6,800 bases of DNA. It comes from Pseudohongiella sp. GTDB taxonomy: Bacteria; Pseudomonadota; Gammaproteobacteria; Pseudomonadales; Pseudohongiellaceae. The notes under the pieces were generated by a model. The model saw only the letters and a list, made by a program, of their open reading frames with translations. It was not told where the DNA came from and searched no databases. Location: contig JAUSPW010000470.1 of NCBI GenBank assembly GCA_030652635.1, positions 1 through 6,800 of the forward strand, written 5' to 3'. Of this stretch, positions 1-6,144 are shown piece after piece (the first letter of the stretch is position 1; each line of letters opens with the position of its first letter). A program made the translations under genes and the position numbers.

Positions 1-163
1 TGGCTTCATCCAGCCCGCTGGGACGTGCCATGCGCTCAGAGCGTTGATCGATGATATACACCGCGTTGACGGTCACCGTCATGGTGAACGCAATCTGCAA
101 GGCAATCAGCAACACGCCCAGTTTATTGCGCAGCAGACTTCTCAAAATGGGTCCAAATTCCAT
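1..163 (-). CDS. MacB/FtsX-type ABC transporter permease 2 (partial, C-terminus outside window)
   Basis: Only the first 54 residues are in view, beginning MEFGPILRSLLRNKLGVLLI; the gene continues past the left edge. A short amphipathic cytoplasmic stretch is followed by a hydrophobic segment (about residues 14-37) that reads as transmembrane helix 1. This is the usual start of MacB/FtsX-family permeases, in which TM1 precedes a large periplasmic domain. The ATG at 161-163 is supported by a Shine-Dalgarno AGGAA six bases upstream, and that sequence runs straight out of the TAG stop of permease 1, which ends nine bases before. As last visible gene of the operon it likely pairs with permease 1 as the second half of a heterodimeric permease (inference from order and family). 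With so little sequence, the MacB_PCD and FtsX domains themselves cannot be seen. Confidence 0.8.
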   Translation of the reverse strand, partial: MEFGPILRSLLRNKLGVLLIALQIAFTMTVTVNAVYIIDQRSERMARPSGLDEA

Positions 164-172
164 GATGGGTTC

Positions 173-1480
173 CTATTGTGATTTCAGGTGAACAGAGGGG
201 TTAATATTGCAGGCACGCCAGATCGGATACAGGCCGGCGATAATAGTGCTGACAATAGCCAGCGCGATCGTCAACGCCATCACTGTGAGGTCCAGACGCA
301 TCCACTCGGTAATCAACAGACTGCCGATCAGGACTTTGATGCCCTCCAGTCCCAGCGCGGCGACACCGATGCCAAGCACACCGCCGATGGCGCCGATGAC
401 CCCCGCCTCGATCAGATGTTGGATAAACAGCGATCCCCGGTGTGCACCCAAGGCCTGTCGCACACCAATCTCGCCGGCTTTACCCAGAAACTTGGACAAC
501 AACAAACCAACGGTATTGAGCAGACAGACCGCCAGCAACATACCCGCCAAGGCCCCGAGAATCCGGGTTTCGTCTGGATGCACTTCCTGCTCAATCATCC
601 ACTCGTTCACATTAAACAAACGCTGCTCCACGGGCATACGCATGCGCCCCAAGGAGCGTTGTTCAGCCACGTAGTTGTCAACTAGCATGCTGTAATCGCT
701 GCGCGCGTCGGCATCGGGCAACTCAACCCAGAACTGAATCCACGCACACTCGGCATTCAAAAACGCCTGCAATCCTGTGCCTTCCGGTGCTTGCCAGCAA
801 TTGGTGCTGCCCGAGCGGTTGAGTTCCTGACTGATAATCAGCTCCCAGGGGATGTACGCTTCTTCCACCGGATCAAAACTGCCGTTGTTTACGTCATAAA
901 ATTTGGGGGCAGGCTGCCAGCGATCCATCACACCGGTCACGGTGAAGTTCATGCCATGCATGACCAGCGTTTCACCCGTGGAGTCCCGACCACCAAACAG
1001 ACGCTCATTCAGTTCGTTGGACAAGACAACAACCAGGTCACGATTCACATCGGCAGAGCGGTCCCAACCGCTGCCGTATTGAAACGGCACATCAAACATG
1101 GAAAAGAAGTCTGCAGAATTGCCGCGGCCGTTAACAAAAAAAGGCCGAACCTCATTGCCCGGTGGTTCAATAATCGCCACAAACTTTGACGTCGCTGTGC
1201 GCGGATAGGCGGTGGTCTGCTCCAGCATGGCCGTGGCATCAATCCAGGTCAGCTGCGGTGGCGGCTCAAAATTCGGAATATCCGGATTGCCGTAATCAAA
1301 CTGAATGTGGTGAAGTTGATCACTTTTTTGCGGAATGGGATCGCCGCCCATGTAGTAATTCATGGTGAAAATCACCATGTAGGCACCGATGCCCACGGCG
1401 ACTGCCAACACCATCAACGAGCTCAACACCGGATTGCGACGGTAACTGAGCAGGGCGAGTCGAACGTAATAAAAAAACAT
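173..1480 (-). CDS. MacB/FtsX-type ABC transporter permease 1
   Basis: A 435-residue inner-membrane permease of the MacB/FtsX (type VII) ABC family. Hydrophobic TM1 is at about residues 17-40. A large soluble domain, presumably periplasmic (about 41-305), carries the MacB_PCD-type region. Three further helices follow at about 308-329, 353-378 and 396-418. The cytoplasmic loop after TM2 holds the family motif EIGVRQALGAHRG (337-349), which contacts the ATPase, and the C-terminus ends with the typical P-x-x-x-A-x-x-I-x-P-x pattern (YPIWRACNINPSV). Length is normal for the family. The start ATG 1478-1480 has GGGAG six bases upstream, fused to the TGA stop of the ATPase gene. These proteins usually transmit ATP-driven motion across the membrane (mechanotransmission) rather than forming a channel. 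Substrate cannot be told from sequence; peptides, lipids, lipoproteins or macrolides are family possibilities. Confidence 0.93.
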   Translation of the reverse strand: MFFYYVRLALLSYRRNPVLSSLMVLAVAVGIGAYMVIFTMNYYMGGDPIPQKSDQLHHIQFDYGNPDIPNFEPPPQLTWIDATAMLEQTTAYPRTATSKFVAIIEPPGNEVRPFFVNGRGNSADFFSMFDVPFQYGSGWDRSADVNRDLVVVLSNELNERLFGGRDSTGETLVMHGMNFTVTGVMDRWQPAPKFYDVNNGSFDPVEEAYIPWELIISQELNRSGSTNCWQAPEGTGLQAFLNAECAWIQFWVELPDADARSDYSMLVDNYVAEQRSLGRMRMPVEQRLFNVNEWMIEQEVHPDETRILGALAGMLLAVCLLNTVGLLLSKFLGKAGEIGVRQALGAHRGSLFIQHLIEAGVIGAIGGVLGIGVAALGLEGIKVLIGSLLITEWMRLDLTVMALTIALAIVSTIIAGLYPIWRACNINPSVHLKSQ

Positions 1481-1491
1481 AGGATTCTCCC

Positions 1492-2181
1492 TCAGGCAGC
1501 TTTCTGCTGCGCACGACGATCATCAATGATGCGCCCGTCCAGAATCTGGATATTGCGGGCGCTGCGGCTGGCCAACACCACGTCGTGCGTTACCATAATG
1601 ATGGTGGTGCCGTTGTTGTTGATTTCGTGCAACAGCTCCATGACACCCTCGGCCGTATTGGAATCAAGGTTCCCGGTAGGTTCGTCAGCCAGCAGAAAAC
1701 GCGGTTCGCCGACCAGTGCGCGGGCTATCGCCACGCGTTGCTGCTGCCCGCCTGACAGTTGCGCCGGCAGGTGTTTTTTGCGCGATAACAATCCCACCGC
1801 ATCCAGTGCACGTTCAACACGCTCTTTGCGTTCGGCGGCTTTGACGCCGCGGTAGCGCAAAGGCACATCGACGTTGTCAAACAGATTCAGATCCGGCATC
1901 AGATTAAAACTCTGAAAAATAAAACCGATCTTCTGATTGCGCATGCGGGCGCGCTGATAGTCATTCAGTGCTGAGACATCCTCACCATCGAGCAGATACT
2001 GACCACCGCTGGCGGTTTCCAACAAACCAGCGATATTCAGAAAGGTGGTTTTGCCACAGCCAGATGGGCCGGTGACGGTGACAAACTCCCCTTCGGCAAC
2101 ATGCAGGGAAAAGTCACGCAGCGCGTGTGTTTCAACCACGTCGGTGCGGAAAACTTTAGTGATGTGGGTCATTTTTAACAT
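1492..2181 (-). CDS. ABC transporter ATP-binding protein, MacB/LolD type
   Basis: A 229-residue stand-alone nucleotide-binding subunit. All catalytic elements are present: Walker A GPSGCGKT (38-45), Q-loop Gln90 in FIFQSFNL, signature LSGGQQQR (142-149), Walker B RFLLADEP (161-168) with catalytic Glu167, D-loop NLD (171-173), and switch His199 in MVTHD. The sequence has the hallmarks of the MacB/LolD/FtsE group (short, no extra C-terminal domain, GNLDSNTAEGVMELL after Walker B). It would dimerise on the cytoplasmic face and drive the two permeases encoded downstream. The start ATG 2179-2181 is chosen over the ATG three codons later because AAGGAG lies seven bases before it. That site overlaps the end of the adaptor gene (TAA at 2193-2195), indicating translational coupling. 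Confidence 0.96.
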   Translation of the reverse strand: MLKMTHITKVFRTDVVETHALRDFSLHVAEGEFVTVTGPSGCGKTTFLNIAGLLETASGGQYLLDGEDVSALNDYQRARMRNQKIGFIFQSFNLMPDLNLFDNVDVPLRYRGVKAAERKERVERALDAVGLLSRKKHLPAQLSGGQQQRVAIARALVGEPRFLLADEPTGNLDSNTAEGVMELLHEINNNGTTIIMVTHDVVLASRSARNIQILDGRIIDDRRAQQKAA

Positions 2182-2196
2182 GGCTAAACTCCTTAG
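2182..2196 (-). promoter_or_regulatory. Shine-Dalgarno of the ABC ATPase gene overlapping the adaptor stop
   Basis: On the minus strand the bases read CTAAGGAGTTTAGCC directly before the ATG at 2181. The TAA stop of the adaptor (2193-2195) shares its last two bases with the AAGGAG. This strong site decides the ATPase start and suggests that ribosomes ending the adaptor re-initiate here. Confidence 0.8.
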
Positions 2197-3467
2197 CGAT
2201 TAATAAGTACGGTATCTGCGTTGTTGAAGGTGTCTGTGCTGGAGACCACAATGGTGTCGCCTGCCTGCAGACCGTTGAGAATTTCAAGATAAGTAAGACT
2301 GCTGGCGCCTATTTCGATGGCGGTGCGATGCGCCATACCATCACGTAACACATAGGCAACACGCCCGTTGCCGCTGTCGACAAACTGACCGCGTTGCACC
2401 ATCAGCACGTTTTGTTTTTCTTCCAACAAAATGCGTGTGGTGAGACGCTGGTTTTGACGCAAACCGTCGGGCACCGCGTCGGCAAAACGCAGACGACCGG
2501 TGACTTGGTTGTCGATGATTTCAGGCGACACCGCCACCAGCGTGGCATTCAGCGACTGTGTACCACTGCGCACATCCGCGGTCATGCCAATGGCCAGATC
2601 GTTGACATAGGATTCGGGAATCTGTACTTCGATTTCAAAGGCCGACAGATCCACCACACTCAGCACGGGCTGATTGCGGATGACATTGGTTTTTTGATTG
2701 ACGAGCAGATTGCCAACAATGCCGCTGACCGGCGACACAATGGTCAGTTCATTGACCTGACGGGTCAGCTCGTTCACCAGCAACGTCTGCTGCTCCACGG
2801 CCAGACGCCGGGTTTGCAGTTCAAAGGCCAGACGCTCATTGTTTAGCTCGGTATCCTGCGTGGCATGCTTGTGCAGGACCTCTGCGGTTTCCATGTTGTC
2901 GCGCGCCCTGTCCCGATCAACTTCCGTCACCGCGCCTTGCGCAAAGGCACGGTCGGCGCGATCGAGTTCACGCTGCGCGGCTTTTAAATTGATGCTGGCT
3001 GAATCCATGGCTTTCTGACTTTCCAGTCGCGCCTGCTGACTGGCGATACGCTGGCGGTCATATTCGACATTCAACGACAACAAGCGTGATTGTTCCTGTA
3101 GCAGTTGATTCTGCAGTTCCGGGCTGTCAATGCTGGCAATGGCCTGCCCTTCACTTACCGAGTCGCCGGACTCCACGGCAAAGGTGATGGTGCCGCTCTG
3201 GCTCGCATACAGCACCGGGCTGACCGCAGCGACCACGCGGCCTTGCACGCTGACATCACGCACAAAATTGCCCAGTTCCACGGTGGCGGTACGCAGGCGC
3301 TCGGCAGACACCGATTCCTGCGCTTGCGCCCAGCGGTTGATGGAAGGCATCAACAACCAGGCGGCGACCATCAGCACTGCGATGATCAGCACGGGCAGCA
3401 CAAAACGTTTACGGGTATTGTTGGGCTGGATGAGTACATCCTGCGACGAGGTATCACTGATTTTCAT
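2193..3467 (-). CDS. HlyD/MacA-family periplasmic adaptor (membrane fusion protein)
   Basis: With the ATG at 3465-3467 the protein has 424 residues. It has a short polar cytoplasmic N-terminus, one membrane anchor (about 22-40, FVLPVLIIAVLMVAAWLLM) and a biotinyl-lipoyl half-domain (about 75-115, with VESGDSVSEGQAIASIDSPEL). A long helical hairpin, rich in Gln, Glu and Arg and probably coiled coil, spans about 115-240. The second lipoyl half (LTIVSPVSGIVGNL, 241-254), a beta-barrel region and a membrane-proximal domain to the end follow. There is no lipobox, so it is anchored by its helix. The frame stays open upstream to a TTG at 3548, but that extension is Cys/His/Arg-rich and unlike the family; a weak GGAAA precedes the chosen ATG. 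First gene of the operon. It should dock onto the permease pair and an outer-membrane TolC-like channel that is not encoded in view. Confidence 0.93.
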   Translation of the reverse strand: MKISDTSSQDVLIQPNNTRKRFVLPVLIIAVLMVAAWLLMPSINRWAQAQESVSAERLRTATVELGNFVRDVSVQGRVVAAVSPVLYASQSGTITFAVESGDSVSEGQAIASIDSPELQNQLLQEQSRLLSLNVEYDRQRIASQQARLESQKAMDSASINLKAAQRELDRADRAFAQGAVTEVDRDRARDNMETAEVLHKHATQDTELNNERLAFELQTRRLAVEQQTLLVNELTRQVNELTIVSPVSGIVGNLLVNQKTNVIRNQPVLSVVDLSAFEIEVQIPESYVNDLAIGMTADVRSGTQSLNATLVAVSPEIIDNQVTGRLRFADAVPDGLRQNQRLTTRILLEEKQNVLMVQRGQFVDSGNGRVAYVLRDGMAHRTAIEIGASSLTYLEILNGLQAGDTIVVSSTDTFNNADTVLINR

Positions 3468-3602
3468 TGTTGGTTTTCCGGTTCCAGACTGAAAGGTCAT
3501 ACAGGCCAGGCGGCATGTCATTTCGATGTGACGTGCGTTTGGCTGCAAAGGTTTAAAGCCAGAAAAATCTCATGGCTTGGCCCAGTGCCTGGTTTTGAAT
3601 AA

Positions 3603-3618
3603 AGCAATAATAAGGCCA
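3603..3618 (-). promoter_or_regulatory. possible sigma-54-like promoter element for the transporter operon
   Basis: On the minus strand TGGCCTTATTATTGCT places GG and GC twelve bases apart, the spacing of the -24/-12 elements of sigma-54 promoters, and has the TTGCT half intact. The -24 half is only TGGC followed by CTT instead of ACG. It lies about 135 bases upstream of the adaptor ATG, in the only sizeable intergenic space before the operon (3468-3672). I see no convincing sigma-70 promoter for either divergent gene. A match this short can occur by chance. Confidence 0.18.
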
Positions 3619-3672
3619 TGCCAGAAAGTGCTTCTGTTTCAATAAGATGCGTTCTGAAGCGCGGAGTGATGG

Positions 3673-4827
3673 TTGGTTGGAGTGACTAAAAATTGGTTAT
3701 TTTTGCGACTTAAGGTTCATTTAAGACAGGCAAATCATACTGCTGGCCTTGTTGTTGCCAAGAGCGTAACCCTGATGCCTGACAGTACATTTTTTTCAGC
3801 CATAAGATCGGTTTTGGTTGTCCGGCCGAATGTCAGGTTGGGTAACAACCTGCTGCTGACGCCGCTGTTGGCAGAGTTGGAGCAAAAATTTCCACTCGCC
3901 CGGATAGATATCCTCTCCGCATGTCAGGATGCCCCTGCCATTTTTTCGGGATTTTCAACGGTTGACAGGGTCTTGGTGTTTCCCCGGCATGGTGCCAGTC
4001 ACCTGCCGGCGTATCTGAGTGTGATGAGTGAATTGCTCAGCAAGCAGTATGACCTTGTTGTTGATCCGTGCCCGAAATCCCGTTCATCCAGATTTTATAC
4101 AGAGCTGGTCAGGGCAAAATTGCGCATTGGCTTTGAAAGCGATCATAAACCGGCCGCCGCAAAGTTATTCACGGCAAGGTTGTCAGACGCACCGCCCCAC
4201 ATGGGGAAATTTCCGGTTTACCTGGTGAGGTCTGTGTTGGGCGCATCAGGTAAGCAGGATACTTGGCAGTCCCGGTTGTTTCCCATGCTTGATATTCGAT
4301 TGTCTCACGCCGAGATCAGTGCGGCGCGGCACAGTCTTTGTCAGCTGCTGGGCGATCAGGCCTTGCACAAACCAGTGGTAGGGATTTTTACCGAAGCAAC
4401 CGGATTAAAAAAATTACCCATCAACTGGTGGCGGGGCCTCATCGCCGAATTGACAACGATGGTGCCGGAGCTTCAGGTGCTGGTTGTCGTCCCGCCTGGC
4501 ACACAGACAGAATTGGCAGAGCCCGGACGGGTTCACAGTTGGCACTCCTCAGATGTGAGGCAGGTTGCTGCCATGATTGAGGCTGTTGGGCATTTTGTTT
4601 GTGCCGACAGTGGCGTCATGCATCTTGCTGCGAGCACGCGCGCACATGTCTTAGGCCTGTTCAGTCACACGGACCCCATGACCTACAGTCCATTAAGTGA
4701 GACAGGTTCGGCGATTGATCCCGAATCGGGACCTGGGCAGGTGGCTGCTACCGTTGTTAAGGCTGGTTTGTATGGTTCTCATCCAGCACCTGCCAATGCC
4801 CGCCTTTGTCCGGACCTACGCGTATAA
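3673..4827 (+). CDS. glycosyltransferase family 9 (heptosyltransferase-like)
   Basis: A cytoplasmic or membrane-peripheral GT-B sugar transferase related to the ADP-heptose:LPS heptosyltransferases, probably acting on lipopolysaccharide or another surface glycan. Numbered from TTG 3673 (384 residues), the N-terminal Rossmann-like domain begins IRSVLVVRPNVRLGNNLLLT (44-63). The second domain opens with PVVGIFTEATGLKKLPINWW (234-253). The donor-binding family motif ADSGVMHLAA is at 311-320. The start is uncertain. TTG 3673 has GGAG six bases upstream and adds a basic leader (LFLRLKVHLRQANH). GTG 3682 would give MTKNWLF. ATG 3775 gives a standard-length protein of about 350 residues but has only a poor AAGAG ten bases ahead. 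The last 20 or so residues (after AATVVKAGL) do not look like family sequence and are read from DNA antisense to the fic remnant. Single gene, divergent from the transporter operon. Confidence 0.85.
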   Translation: MVGVTKNWLFLRLKVHLRQANHTAGLVVAKSVTLMPDSTFFSAIRSVLVVRPNVRLGNNLLLTPLLAELEQKFPLARIDILSACQDAPAIFSGFSTVDRVLVFPRHGASHLPAYLSVMSELLSKQYDLVVDPCPKSRSSRFYTELVRAKLRIGFESDHKPAAAKLFTARLSDAPPHMGKFPVYLVRSVLGASGKQDTWQSRLFPMLDIRLSHAEISAARHSLCQLLGDQALHKPVVGIFTEATGLKKLPINWWRGLIAELTTMVPELQVLVVVPPGTQTELAEPGRVHSWHSSDVRQVAAMIEAVGHFVCADSGVMHLAASTRAHVLGLFSHTDPMTYSPLSETGSAIDPESGPGQVAATVVKAGLYGSHPAPANARLCPDLRV

Positions 4828-5251
4828 GTCGCCCGGCTTCCCGCAGTTTTCGGATGGCGCGCTCAATCGCACTGTCGGATTTGCCAAGACTGGATGCCAG
4901 TTGTGGGATAGACAGAGACGGCGCGTCGCGCAGCAGACTCAGTATCTGATCCGGCGTTTTCACCGGCGTTTTCACCAGCGTTTTCCCCGGCGTTTCAGGT
5001 GCATGATCCGCATTAATCGCTTCTTGCAGGCTTTCCTCAATTGCGGTGAGGATGAATTCAATAAAATTTGAGCAGTCAGCCTGAGCATCTGCGGCAGCCA
5101 ACTGGTCGTAGTATGCCTGTTGACGACGCTTGATGACTGTTTCTACCGGGAGGTAAGTGAGGACGGACTGCCAGCGACTCAGGATCAGCGTTTGCCACAG
5201 CCTGCCCATTCTCCCGTTGCCGTCACTGAATGGGTGGTTGGTAGGGTGGCA
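4757..5251 (-). pseudogene. fic remnant: C-terminal half of a Fic-family AMP-transferase with winged-helix tail
   Basis: The open frame holds HPFSDGNGRMGR (5236 down to 5201), the catalytic Fic motif with its His, followed by RLWQTLILSRW and LPVETVIKRRQQAYY. These are typical of the stretch after the motif in a common bacterial Fic subfamily. Next comes a Lys-Thr-Pro-rich linker, then a winged-helix domain (IPQLASSLGKSDSAIERAIR, about residues 101-120 of the 150 after the first ATG) ending in GGHWQVL. Everything normally before the motif (several helices, inhibitory helix, substrate clamp) is missing. Five codons before the motif His there is an in-frame TAA (5252-5254), and no other frame upstream restores family sequence. 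The first ATG (5207-5209) lies inside the motif, after the catalytic His, so any product would be inactive as an AMP-transferase, though its winged helix could still fold. Its 3' end overlaps the glycosyltransferase tail to tail by 71 bases. Confidence 0.8.
4953..5000. repeat. four 12-bp tandem repeats in the fic linker
   Basis: Units GGCGTTTTCACC, GGCGTTTTCACC, AGCGTTTTCCCC and GGCGTTTCAGGT lie head to tail (plus-strand reading). The first two are identical. Because 12 is a multiple of three they encode, on the minus strand, a repeating four-residue Lys-Thr-Pro-Val type linker (PGKTLVKTPVKTP) between the Fic core and the winged helix. Probably slippage in a flexible linker. Confidence 0.85.
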
Positions 5252-5338
5252 TTAGCAACTCATGGGTTTATGATCAATCGACAGCAGTCTGGTCTCGATG
5301 TTGTCGCAGTTGCTGTGCTCTGGCAAGCTTTTGAATGT

Positions 5339-5731
5339 CTAGAACGACGCAGACAACGCCGTTCTGACAAGAAATTGTGATCGATTCATGCCGGCCTTTG
5401 CTGCCGCCGCATCAATTTTTCTTAACGCGAATCTCGGCACTGTAATATTGATACGTTCAGCCGGGCCCATCAATTTATCCAGATCAACATCAACCAGTGC
5501 CCAGATTCCACCTTGAAATTCTGTTGATTTCTGGTGTTCATCGATCGAATGTGGAATAGGCACGGCGTCGTTATCTTCGAGCAGGCCTTCAATGTGAAGC
5601 TCGATTGCCTCCTGCGACATACGAAGCGCTTCATCCAGTGTATCGCCTGCAGAGAAACACCCAGGCAAGTCAGGTACGGTTACGCCGAAAGTGCTCTCAG
5701 GGTCTTTATGGATCACGATGGGGTAAAGCAT
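5339..5731 (-). CDS. hicB: HicB-family antitoxin
   Basis: A 130-residue antitoxin. The N-terminal half (1-60) is the partly degraded RNase-H-like HicB fold, with the family run FGVTVPDLPGCFSAGDTLDE (15-34), followed by the EALRMSQEAIELHIEGLLED helix. The C-terminal part ERINITVPRFALRKI through AAAAKAGMNRSQFLVRTAL (92-126) is a ribbon-helix-helix DNA-binding domain (beta strand INITVP, two helices with the NRSQF turn). It should bind and inhibit HicA and repress the operon. Translation starts at ATG 5729-5731, preceded by AGAGGAG, which begins against the hicA stop (TAA 5745-5747); the gap is 13 bases, toxin gene first, as is usual for hicAB. Length and motifs are complete, so the antitoxin looks functional. 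Confidence 0.95.
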   Translation of the reverse strand: MLYPIVIHKDPESTFGVTVPDLPGCFSAGDTLDEALRMSQEAIELHIEGLLEDNDAVPIPHSIDEHQKSTEFQGGIWALVDVDLDKLMGPAERINITVPRFALRKIDAAAAKAGMNRSQFLVRTALSASF

Positions 5732-5744
5732 GGGGTGCTCCTCT

Positions 5745-5933
5745 TTAATGAGACTTGAGTCCTGCTTGCTTGAAAATAGAAAGGACGGTTCCTTTTGGTA
5801 AATCTTTGCGCGGATGTGGCACTGTTACCCGTCCGTTCTTTGCATGATGTTTGAATTGACAATGGCTACCCTTTGTCGCAACCAGTCTCCAACCATCATG
5901 TTCGAGCATGTTGATAATCTGTTTGCTATCCAT
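5745..5933 (-). CDS. hicA: HicA-family mRNA interferase toxin
   Basis: A 62-residue toxin with the small dsRNA-binding-like HicA fold. The helix SKQIINMLEHDGWRLV is followed by the core TKGSHCQFKHH, whose GSH His24 is the catalytic residue of the family. The conserved strand RVTVPHPRKDLPKGTV and the final helix LSIFKQAGL follow. It degrades mRNA independently of, or on, ribosomes when HicB is lost. I start it at ATG 5931-5933, which has AAGG six bases upstream. An in-frame ATG at 5954 would add seven residues but lies inside the palindromic operator and lacks a ribosome site. First gene of a two-gene operon with hicB. All key residues are intact. Confidence 0.94.
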   Translation of the reverse strand: MDSKQIINMLEHDGWRLVATKGSHCQFKHHAKNGRVTVPHPRKDLPKGTVLSIFKQAGLKSH

Positions 5934-5945
5934 AGCCGACCTTAT

Positions 5946-5961
5946 TGTACACATGTGTACA
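5946..5961. promoter_or_regulatory. perfect 16-bp palindrome upstream of hicA, probable HicB operator
   Basis: TGTACACATGTGTACA is a perfect palindrome (centre between 5953 and 5954), 12 bases before the hicA start. Ribbon-helix-helix antitoxins bind such sites to repress their own operon. On the minus strand TACAAT (5949-5944) resembles a -10 and overlaps its edge, with TTGCAT (5974-5969) as a -35 at a long 19-base spacing. That placement would leave almost no leader. A -10 further upstream (CATAAA, 5972-5967) would put the transcript start inside the palindrome. Either way the site would block polymerase. That HicB binds it is inference. Confidence 0.65.
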
Positions 5962-5975
5962 CACTTTTATGCAAG

Positions 5976-5994
5976 CGCCATTTTTTAGATGGCG
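5976..5994. repeat. inverted repeat (6-bp arms) upstream of the hicA promoter
   Basis: CGCCAT (5976-5981) and ATGGCG (5989-5994) flank a seven-base A/T-rich loop, just after the stop of the small minus-strand ORF. There is no T-run after either arm, so it is not a standard intrinsic terminator; it could be a weak one or a second protein-binding site. Confidence 0.4.
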
Positions 5995-5998
5995 AAAT

Positions 5999-6136
5999 TC
6001 ATCCACCGCTAAAACTGTTATAGCCACCTATAATCCGGATTGCATCGAGTGTTTTAATTACGTCGTGATTTGCAGCGTTAGAAGTAGCCAGAAAAATGCC
6101 AATGAGGACAACGAGTCGGTTACAGATCGTAACCAT
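5999..6136 (-). CDS. possible 45-residue exported peptide, unrecognised
   Basis: The minus-strand ATG at 6134-6136 opens a 45-codon frame ending at TGA 5999-6001. Its N-terminus MVTICNRLVVLIGIFLATSNA looks like a Sec signal peptide: short start with one Arg, hydrophobic core, then a small-x-small end (SNA or NAA) suitable for signal peptidase I. About 23 residues follow (HDVIKTLDAIRIIGGYNSF and a short Gly-rich end), not recognised. There is no good Shine-Dalgarno sequence (only GTGG close by). The frame also stays open upstream through the repeat array and antisense of the ATPase gene, which weakens it. It may be a real small exported protein, the 5' stub of a lost exported gene, or chance. 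It lies between the repeat array and hicA, on the same strand as hicAB. Confidence 0.25.
   Translation of the reverse strand: MVTICNRLVVLIGIFLATSNAANHDVIKTLDAIRIIGGYNSFSGG
6018..6033. repeat. small inverted repeat TTATAG-CCAC-CTATAA
   Basis: Perfect 6-bp arms separated by four bases. It lies within the 3' part of the small minus-strand ORF. It could form a short A/T-rich hairpin; no function is assigned. Confidence 0.3.
6118..6134. repeat. inverted repeat GGTTAC-AGATC-GTAACC
   Basis: Perfect 6-bp arms (6118-6123 and 6129-6134) around five bases. It abuts the start codon of the small minus-strand ORF and sits 10 bases left of the 22-bp repeat array. The dyad symmetry suits a dimeric DNA-binding protein, but the function is unknown. 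Confidence 0.4.
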
Positions 6137-6144
6137 CTGACCAC

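Noticed and set aside
188..685. Long plus-strand open frames opposite permease 1 (also 791-1189 and 1307-1855)
   Set aside because: They are antisense to genes with clear family motifs, have low-complexity Gln/His/Arg or Pro/Ser/Arg composition and no recognisable domain.
2394..2846. Plus-strand open frames opposite the adaptor gene (also 3105-3602)
   Set aside because: Mirror-image reading of the HlyD-type gene; composition is His/Gln/Gly-rich without domain features.
3468..3548. Upstream extension of the adaptor gene to a TTG start at 3548
   Set aside because: The added 27 residues are Cys/His/Arg-rich, unlike adaptor N-termini; the ATG at 3467 gives the normal short cytoplasmic leader plus anchor helix.
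5252..5338. Integron attC site or missing fic 5' half between hicB and the fic remnant
   Set aside because: No paired GTTRRRY/RYYYAAC core sites were seen, and none of the three minus-strand frames gives Fic-like sequence; I see nothing identifiable in these 87 bases.
5976..5994. Intrinsic terminator after the small ORF
   Set aside because: The stem has only six base pairs and no T-run follows either arm; the A/T run is in the loop.
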